DNA of 64,000 nt, from positions 8,569,501-8,633,500 of the forward strand of contig NC_092798.1 in the NCBI RefSeq assembly GCF_918797505.1. The letters run 5' to 3'. The stretch comes from Bemisia tabaci. Taxonomy: Eukaryota; Arthropoda; Insecta; Hemiptera; Aleyrodidae. Numbering within the stretch: position 1 is the first letter of the stretch; each line of letters begins with the position of its first letter. The notes under the pieces were generated by a model. That model was not told where the DNA came from and did no database searches. It saw only the letters and a list, made by a program, of their open reading frames with translations. The position numbers were made by a program, and so were the translations under genes. Shown piece by piece: positions 56,501 to 64,000 of the stretch.

Positions 56501-57960
56501 ACCTACAAGTTTTTCAATAGCAGATAAAAGCTATTATGCAAAAGAAAAAAATAAGTTCTCAGTTTTTTTTTCTTGAAAATGCTGTTATTTGATTATTTTG
56601 TGATGAAGTGGACTCTTGTTCACAGTATGTGCCTAAGCCTCTTTTTTTATAATTTTAAATTTTTTGTAGAATTTTTACCCTCTATTTATTTTATCTTAGA
56701 TTTGTCTATTTCCTGTTAAGTTAATCTCAATACAGTTAATGTTTTGTTGCATATTGTAATTGATCCTTTCAGCACTTGCGCGCATGGATTTATCATCGCA
56801 AATGAAAGCGCAAAAGTGTACGCTATTTATGATATCTATTAAATTGATTTTTATTCCTCCAATATTTTGTCATTATTTTGCCTATTACCTCATGTTAAAT
56901 ATTAGTATGAAAGTCTCAACCCGTTGACTTTAAGCGAAGGCTGTGGGTGGTTTGGGCTACACTGAGCCAGGTCCGAACTGGTCTCAGAGCTGTCGGTTAA
57001 CATGGCATCTAAGTTTACAATATGTTCAACAATAGACTACGTTCTTATCAATGTTTATGTGAGTAGTGTCATCAATGTTGAACTTATTTAGTGCGGTAAT
57101 TTTTTGCTTGTGTGCTCTGTTCTGAGTGAAGAACAGAGTTTCAAAAAATTTTATAAAATTTAATTTTTTACAACTTCTGTAGTGGTCTCAGTATGCCATG
57201 AAACACATAGTAACAATGCAGTCTCAAATCTGAAACTTCAGAAAATAAAATTTGAATCAGATTTTAAAGTGTTTTATTGAATACCTGGAGAATTGTTGCG
57301 GGTTGCTCTTTTCAGCAAAATTAATTTCCATGTGGAATTCCATTTTGCATTTCCTGGCTGGAGAAACAGAAATGAACCAGACAGGGCTGCTCAAGTCATG
57401 CCGGAATCACATGCTGAATTTAGCAGCTGAAAGTGGAAGTCAACAGTCATCGCCCAACGGCTGAAATTTCACAAATTCGAGTATTTTTATCCAGATGTGT
57501 ATCAAATCTATTCAAATAGTTCAGACAAATATAACATTATCTGATGGTTGCTGAGGATCGTTGCTGAATTTTGCGCAACACGCACAAAATTCGGTTATCG
57601 GGCCGATGACTTCCACATTCAAGCCACATTCAGCGTGTGATTGCGGCATCAAAGGTCAAGTATGACAGATAGGAAATCTCTGTGAAATATTCAATGGTAC
57701 ATAAAGCTATGAAAATTATGGAACATATTTTCAGAGCAGCTGGGTAGGTTTACAACATACACTTATCACATGAAAAAGCAAAAACCATAATATGCCTTTC
57801 ATTTAATGATGCATTTAATTTGAAAAATATTTTTCAGTATCTTGTATAATTTTCTGAAATTTTCAAATTTTCCTCATTAAAAAACTGCAACCCTGGTACT
57901 AACTTTTGGTACAATTGGCAACAACGCCGTACAAGTGGCGGGAATCATCAACCAATCACT
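52431..57960. other. Magi 3' UTR and intergenic AT-rich DNA
   Basis: Long AT-rich sequence with T runs at 53480-53512 and 56020-56052 and AATAAA signals at 55493 and 57244; which one ends Magi cannot be decided here. A dispersed repeat at about 53340-53545 (CACATCGTCCAGACTTTGAA) recurs at about 62190-62405. At 54933-55259 the minus strand is open for 108 residues of ordinary composition (LLEEFSSTFHNLHHDSFLDL), perhaps a gene or transposase fragment, but no family is recognised. Confidence 0.5.
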
Positions 57961-58277
57961 TCGCATTACAGTGACCTTGATTCTTTGTTTACTTTTCTGT
58001 TTCCCTTCCCCTCTCCTACAGTCAGCGAGCGAACCCACGTGGTCACACTGCTACTTGTAAGTGCCTTTGTGTTAAATTACCGTGAAAATTACTGCTATTT
58101 TACAGAATTATTAAATGTGAAGCTTTGTGCCAGGACCCTCTACGACTTATTCACCTAAATTAGCGTGAGAGGGTAGTAAGGTGCCTTTCTCGACCTGTAC
58201 TAAATGAGGTTCATCTCTTGCCGGTGTTCGCAGGTAATCATTAAATGTAACTCTTTAAAATTAGAGAGCAAATTATA
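57961..58277 (+). promoter_or_regulatory. Probable promoter and 5' UTR of the gag-MATH gene
   Basis: A pyrimidine-rich stretch (TTTCCCTTCCCCTCTCCTACAG) around 58000-58021 is followed by moderately GC-balanced sequence up to the start codon. A possible 5' UTR intron boundary is TTGCCGGTGTTCGCAG at about 58231. No TATA box was identified. The assignment rests on position only. Confidence 0.35.
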
Positions 58278-58827
58278 ATGGACTCGACCGCAGCAACGAC
58301 TAGTGATCCAGCTCCTTCCAACCCGACCCATTTCAGATCTCTTTTTTTTGACCGCAAACAAGGAGCAGATGAAGAGTTTGATCAGTTTCTCACCGCTGCA
58401 AGGACCCTGGTGGAAAAATGTAAATTCGGGAATCTCACTCAACAACTCTTACGCGATAAAGTTGTCAGTGGAATTTCAGACAGTCAACTCAAGAGAATTT
58501 TCATCGCTGATCCAAGTATTTCTCTCGAGACGATCACTCAAATGTGCCGTGCAAGGACTTTATCAGAAGAACAACTATTGAAACTGCTTTCTTTAAAGAG
58601 AGAAGAAGGCATTTTGAGATGTTGTCAACATGTTAATCAAGTTGAAAATCTCTCAGCACGGACTGAAGTCTTGGATTCTACCCAGAGAGGCGGGAATTTA
58701 CCTCAAATATTCTCCCAACCCAATATGGAAAATGGTGTGGTGATGAATGGAAGTGCTGAAGAGAGAGTATCTCCAGCCAAAAGAATGAAGTTGACGGAGG
58801 AACCTGAGATTTCTTCACATGCTGCAA
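58278..58827 (+). CDS. gag-MATH gene exon 1: gag-derived domain and nuclear localisation signal
   Basis: The start ATG at 58278 (context TTATAATGG) is the first in a frame open for 195 codons. The donor A|GTGAGT at 58828 is near-ideal and leaves one base of a Ser codon (phase 1). Unspliced, the frame ends 12 codons later at TAA (58863). The frame has no internal stop or shift across the gag-like part, which argues that it is maintained by selection. Confidence 0.78.
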
Positions 58828-61800
58828 GTGAGTATAACTCTGAGATCCCATATGACTCCAAGTAACAGTGATTGCGATAAATAGGTAGCGATTTTATCTG
58901 TTGGTTATCACTATTATAACGGCAGAAATATATCGAGATGTTATCACATTAAAAATTGTGATATATGGCTATTAAATTGCTACACATTGCAATTTTTGGT
59001 TCGACAAAATCACAATCAATTTTTGGCAATAAAATCAAGATTAAATTGCTATTTATCGCAATTCTTATTTCGAAAATATCGCGGTAAATTGCCGGGCAAT
59101 AAAACCGCAATTTTAGCCTGATACGATGGAGGATAATCGCTCAGATGTTGATGATCCTAGCAATTTTCTCTCCGATAAAATTATAATATATAGTGATTTT
59201 TCCGTCGAAAAATTCTACCTACTTGGGTCTAGCCACATTATTCATGAAGATTCACAAATACTATAAAAATTATTTCTGGTCAAATCACGAGTGCTGTGAT
59301 TATCTACTTAGATTTTCTGCTCTGGATTTTCTGCTAGTCTTGTTGTTTATCTATACATCAAAAGTATCTTTATTCATTCAGGATATCGATTGCTAAGTGC
59401 CCTAATTGCCAGCATAGGTATTTAAGAAAATTGCAATGTTTAAAAATCTTCCATTGCGTTTTATTTTAAATTTATTAACTTGAAAAAGTCTGAAAAGTAA
59501 TTTTGAAATTTGGTACTTAAAGTTATCACTGAATATAGTGTTTCTAAGAGAATCGTAATTTTAGTGCACAAAGTAAAGTCGGAAGTGGCTCTAGATGGCA
59601 GAATTCGTAGCCAAAATGACCTCAAGTCCATGATTATTGCAACAAAATTCCTCTGAAACTAATATAAACCCTGATCTCAGTGTACTCTAAGGATCTATTC
59701 TGAAATCCAATTGAGGGGCTTGGAGGACAAGGCGCGTAAGTATAGTTTTTGAAAACATTGAGATATTAATGATTTCAGTATGTAGGCAGGTAAAATTAAT
59801 TTTAATGGATATGCTGAGAAAAATTCGCTCCCAAATTCCAAATTTTGAGCATCAAAAAGTCAGTTTGAACATTTTTCTGCCGTAAGGATCCATGTAATTT
59901 CGAAACATGTAAACACATATTTCTATAAATAGCTAAAAGTGCTTTTATGTACGTTTTTCTCCAAGCCCCTTAACTGTGAATTTAGCATCCAGAAAATACT
60001 CATTTGACTCAAGCTTGCTCTAAAGGCCCTCAAAAAAGAAAGCAAGTAAATACTTAACAGAAAAAAAGAAGAAGAATATGACTCCAAACTTTTGTCCCAT
60101 CAAATGATAACAACCTAAAAGTGGTTCCCCATAATAGATATGGATTGCATTTTGCAAAAAGGAACCTAAAGCATTCCAATGTTGCTAAGATTGTGTATCT
60201 TATTTAATTCAATGAAATTACTGAAATCATGCAAATAATTAAATTTACATAGGTAATTTTCTTCTTTAAGTTATAATTTATTGGGAGTAAAGATGAAATT
60301 AGTCTAGATAATCTGTGTATATTTGCAAGGCAAACCAAGCTGCACAATCTTGGCGACATTGGAATGCTCTTGGTTCCTTTTCGCAAAATGCAATCCATAT
60401 CAGACTTTTGTCCCAGATTTTTTGACCTCTCCTCCCTCAGGTTTACTCTCTGTCGGCTGTCCATCATCTCTCTTTAAAAGGGTTTGTCAGGCAGTCCCAG
60501 AATCTTCTCCCCGAAGTATATACCTGACATTGTTAATGGACAACCAAAATTAATAGCAGGGTTTTCTAAAATATTGGTAGCATCATTTGCAATAGGTACT
60601 GTGTTCATCTTAATCAGGAGCTTCATTACCCAGTCTAGGTAAAACTTAATCGACAGTTTTTTTGGGAGGGGGGGGGGGGATCTAACTGTCCGGCTGTCAG
60701 TCTGTACCAAGTAAATGCGCTGAAACCACACCCCTCCGAGAATAGAGCCTGACTTACCAAAAATTCAACTTAAGAACAAAGCTATTCAACTTCAGGTCAC
60801 AAAAGAGGAATAAGAATAGTTTGGCAACACTGGAAAGGCGTAAGCGGAAGTGTCATCTTTTCTGTTAGAACTCGTCAGATTCTATGAGTGTTCATTAATC
60901 TGGAGCATCCCTTGCTTTTAGGTGCAGAAAGTTCCAACGCAACCTTCAGATTCAGGGTCGAAAATATCAGCGAACTTCGAGAATGGTGGCGATCACCTGA
61001 ATTAATCGTCTCCAACATCTCTTGGAGCATATTAGTGAAACCAATAACATGGAAAGACAACCCGTATGCAAAGTCCCTTGCCTGTGCCTTTCAGGTATCT
61101 TCTATTTATGTTTTAATAATATATAATAACATATTGTTAATTTTATACCGGTTTCAGAGAAATAATTATGTTAAGTACACTATTGAGCTCCAGGTATGCA
61201 TAGATTCACTCATCTGCTGCCTCCTTTTCGTCAGGGACAATTTGCAATCTTGCCGCCCTGGGGTAACAAAACTTTCAACCTCTAAATTTCCTTCAATACT
61301 CAACTCCTATGCCTTTGCTTTTTGGTTTGACATGATTTTTTTTGGAGCATGACGATTGAAAAGCAAAAGAAAAAGATTGTCACTTTTGAAATTTGCTCCT
61401 TCCCTGCAATGATTTTACCACCCCCTTTTAATGCAGCCTTAATTAGGCCACGACGTACGCCTGTAGCCATACCTGTTGAGCTCAGTGATGTAACAATGAA
61501 GCTTCATGAAATTTCGGTAATATTCTCAGTGTAGTCAATGTACCTAATAACACATATTGACTACCTTGTGAGAATTGCTAAGTAATCAATTCATTATTGT
61601 GCTAATTCTTTGGTTGTGAACTATTCACAATCAAATTCTTTAGATGTGAACTATTCACAATCAATCAGTCAAATCAATTTAGAATCAATGTTTTTTGTTT
61701 TTACAGAAGTACTTAAATGTAAGTGAAAATTTGTTATTACCTGAGCAAATTAAAGTGAATGAAAAGCACCTTGAAGAGTATCACAGATGAAAGAGTTTAG

Positions 61801-64000
61801 TGACGATTTTTTAAAACGCACTTATCTAAAGGTATATTTCTTCCATGAATCTAACATCAAAATTAATTTTTTGCTTCCGTTCTGGAATCTGAAAATTCAC
61901 CTGTGCCTAGAGGGGTCTTTTGTAAAATGGACGTATTTCTGTCAAATGGAACTATGTGCATTATGACGTGAGCCTTATTATGCATATATTCTCATGGGTC
62001 TCAGGGCTTATGTCTTAATGCACATAGTTCCGTTTGACAGAAATACTTCCAAATATGTAACACTCTAAGAGGGAAAGGGGTTGAGGAGAGTGCTCCACCA
62101 TTTTTTTACATGTTGCAGTTTAGGAACCTTTGTCATAAAAGCATTACAGGAGGAAAATTTAGCATCACTAAATATTTTATCAACAGCAGGATGAAAATAT
62201 GACAACCTTAATATTGGTGCTTTAGCTCAACCATTGCACATTGTTCGTACTTTGAACAATATAGGGTAAGGAAGGAACTCTGCTTAGTGAGAAATCCATC
62301 AAAACTGTTGTAGTGCGTGATTTGATTCAGACTTTTGTTTTTCTTGTGAGGGAGAAATTCAAATTTTTTATAACCAAACCCAAGTAAAAACAACCATATT
62401 GTAGCTGGCAGAAGTTAAGTAATATCAGTAACCTTTGTTGTGCATCATGAAATTTTGCGTCCTACATGATTTTTTGTGTTCTCCATGAAATTTTGCAGCA
62501 TAAACTAACATCAGGATACTTTTATTCGCACCTTGTCTAGGGATCCATTATGTTATCAAGAATTTTTCGCAGAATGCAGATTGTTATTAAGTGCAATAAA
62601 CTAATCAATTCTAACTGATGCCTCACAAGGCCATAACTAATCATGTAGCACTTTGCCATACAAATCATATTTCCAACCGTAAGGTTTCTGAAAAATGTGT
62701 ATGTCGCATAATTTAATTTTAAAGGATTTATTTCTGTGTATCATTCCTTCAGAAATTTCATTTTAGTTTTAGAGTCACACTTCAGTCCTTACTTGCATCA
62801 TTACTTAAACCCCAGAAGCATTATAAATTTAGGGATTCTTTAACTTTTTCTCTTTTTGCTTTTAATTTTTAGTGTGTTCAGAGACCCACCGGATTTTCTT
62901 GGAGTTGCTTTGTAATATTAGAGCTGAAAATTCTTTCTCAGAAAAATGGAGTAAAGCCGATTTCAGGCAGTAAGTATTCCTGAACAACACTGTACTCCTG
63001 ATTACAGGTATTATTGGCTTGAAGATGACCTCGAGGGATGTGAAAATAATTTGAAAGGAACTGTCAGTATAAATTGTGTATGTATGGAGGATGCAATAAT
63101 AAACTATTATCGCTTCAAAAATAAGTATATTACCTACGGAGGAGATGATCAATTTTTCCTCATAGCGTTTATAACTTGTTGGCAGCTATGTCGCTACCAG
63201 TGACTGACGGTGTTCTTAAATTTTGGATGGCATCACCCATAGGTGACAGATTTTCAAATTTATTGAAAAAATAGCTCTTTCGCCCGTCATGATGTCATAA
63301 TCTCTTAGAACATCCTAAATTCATGCATCCTACTTAAATATTGTTTACACTGTCATGTTATTCGGCACCTCAGTTTGAAAATCAACAAGAACTTCATTTG
63401 GGCCTGTATCAGATACCAGGAGCTGCTACTAGCTGACATTAAACTGTTGTGTTGTTTCCAAGATTAAGGAATGTATCTCCATTCCAAGGTTGCATCATTT
63501 ACCTGAAAAAGTCAATTTTTTACTGGAAGTTGATTTTGAAATTCTTGTCCAAAATATAAATAAGTTTAGCTATAAAAAAAATATAAATAATTTTCAGTCT
63601 GAAATACTTACCCAACATTTTCCAGGCACAAGCACGATCAGAGAGTGGAAATGTTACACTGCTGAAACGTAATCACATTTCTCTGTCAGAGAAAGGATGA
63701 TTTTTTTTGTTGCCAAAAATGACCTAAGTGCGACTGTCAATAATCGTGAATCAAAAGAAATTATAAGATTTTTCAGGTAGAACTTAAAATATTCCAGAAT
63801 TAACCAATACAGATATCTTGAAAATGGCTTTATTTCTTGAATTCAATCTTTCTTATTTTTACTAATGAGGATTTTTGCATTGCTCTCTTTAGGAATTCAA
63901 CAAAAGTTTGACAGCACAAAAATGCGGAAGAAAAGTCTTAGAAAAAAATTCATTCCTTGGAGTGATTTGTTTAACTATGAAAAGGTCTATGTCGTAGATG
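58278..64000 (+). CDS. Gag-like domain fused to a USP7-type MATH domain (5' part of gene, four exons, runs off the window)
   Basis: Exons 58278-58827, 60922-61094, 62873-62969 and 63893-64000+ join with agreeing phases (1, 0, 1). Residues 18-108 resemble the C-terminal capsid part of Ty3/gypsy Gag, with FFDRKQ, CKFGNLT, LLRDKVVSGISD and MCRART in the usual order. Residues 166-172 (PAKRMKL) resemble the c-Myc nuclear localisation signal. From residue 186 a MATH domain aligns with USP7: ATFRFRVENISELRE, SNISWSILVKP, FSWSCFVILELK, and KFIPWSDL near the edge. MATH domains recognise substrates of the USP7 deubiquitinase. Whether a protease domain follows cannot be seen. The USP7 pocket segment with Asp-Trp-Gly is replaced here by a Lys/Arg-rich stretch. 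No Gag zinc knuckle, protease or reverse transcriptase is present, so this is not an intact retroelement. Confidence 0.72.
58828..60921. other. Intron 1 of the gag-MATH gene
   Basis: From 58870 to 59100 it contains several mirrored AAATTGC and ATCGCAAT motifs, perhaps a decayed palindromic element. A clean MITE lies at 60139-60400. A poly-G run lies at 60665-60679. No other exon was recognised. Confidence 0.6.
60139..60400. mobile_element. MITE, GGATTGCATTTTGCAAAAAG family, copy 3 (262 bp, intronic)
   Basis: The termini TATGGATTGCATTTTGCAAA and TCGCAAAATGCAATCCATAT match the copy in the Magi intron at 44181 almost base for base. CTAAGATTGTG is mirrored as CACAATCTTGG. Confidence 0.9.
60922..61094 (+). 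CDS. gag-MATH gene exon 2: first half of the MATH domain
   Basis: Acceptor CCCTTGCTTTTAG, donor CAG|GTATCT. Entering in phase 1 it completes a Ser codon and encodes ATFRFRVENISELREWWRSP, then SNISWSILVKPITWKDNPYA, ending in CAFQ (phase 0). This aligns with the USP7 segment from ATFQFTVERFSRLSE to GFFLQ. Confidence 0.82.
61929..62050. mobile_element. Short fold-back MITE (122 bp, intronic)
   Basis: The left arm GGACGTATTTCTGTCAAATG and the right arm CGTTTGACAGAAATACTTCC are complementary over about 35 bp, including GGAACTATGTGCATTA. The centre has TTATTATGCATATATTCTCA. Confidence 0.8.
62873..62969 (+). CDS. gag-MATH gene exon 3: middle of the MATH domain
   Basis: Acceptor TTTTAATTTTTAG, donor GGCA|GTAAGT, phases 0 and 1. 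It encodes CVQRPTGFSWSCFVILELKI, then LSQKNGVKPISG and one base of an Arg codon. It matches USP7 [20 protein letters not shown] in length and position. The exon is short, but both neighbours agree with it in phase. Confidence 0.8.
63893..64000 (+). CDS. gag-MATH gene exon 4 (cut by window edge): end of the MATH domain
   Basis: Acceptor GCTCTCTTTAG. Joined to exon 3 it gives RIQQKFDSTKMRKKSLRKKF followed by IPWSDLFNYEKVYVVD, matching USP7 RRISHLFF and FMAWSEVTDPEKGFIDDD. The stretch between them, which holds Asp-Trp-Gly-Phe in USP7, is basic and two residues longer. The exon is still open at the last base. Confidence 0.75.

Noticed and set aside
58200..58445. Minus-strand frame opposite the gag-like exon
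   Set aside because: It is a shadow of the plus-strand exon, with no splice context.

Overview
This window comes from a eukaryotic genome, most likely an insect. It holds intron-rich genes with GT-AG introns, AT-rich intergenic DNA, two 500-base scaffold gaps and dozens of short fold-back transposons. The Magi protein sequence and the transposon types would fit a hemipteran such as a whitefly, but that is an inference from general appearance, not an identification.

Region 1-41,000 is nearly gene-free and dominated by repeats. At least eight families of short inverted-repeat elements can be grouped by eye. There are also larger non-autonomous hAT-like elements with 8-bp target duplications, a 2.26-kb piggyBac-like element flanked by TTAA, a 704-bp near-perfect palindrome, tandem arrays, a roughly 370-bp polypurine tract and a G-quadruplex-prone patch. 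Three short pieces look like real exons: a minus-strand transmembrane exon (13190-13290), a tiny plus-strand start exon (13871-13889), and a minus-strand GC-rich exon whose reading frame is broken once (34692-35025).

Region 41,029-52,430 carries ten exons of Magi (membrane-associated guanylate kinase, inverted; plus strand). They encode the last four PDZ domains and a short C-terminus. All splice phases agree, giving 670 residues from the first exon in view to the stop. The upstream guanylate-kinase-like, WW and first PDZ exons are not in view. The start exon at 13871 is in a compatible phase and could head a short PDZ-only isoform.

Region 52,431-58,277 is AT-rich 3' UTR and intergenic DNA.

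Region 58,278-64,000 (open at the right edge) holds the most interesting gene. The first exon encodes a capsid-like region of a Ty3/gypsy-type Gag plus a c-Myc-like nuclear localisation signal. It splices in frame to three exons that encode a divergent MATH (TRAF-like) domain related to USP7. This looks like a captured retrotransposon gag domain fused to a USP7-like substrate-recognition domain, and the part of the MATH domain that forms the substrate pocket in USP7 is replaced by a basic stretch.
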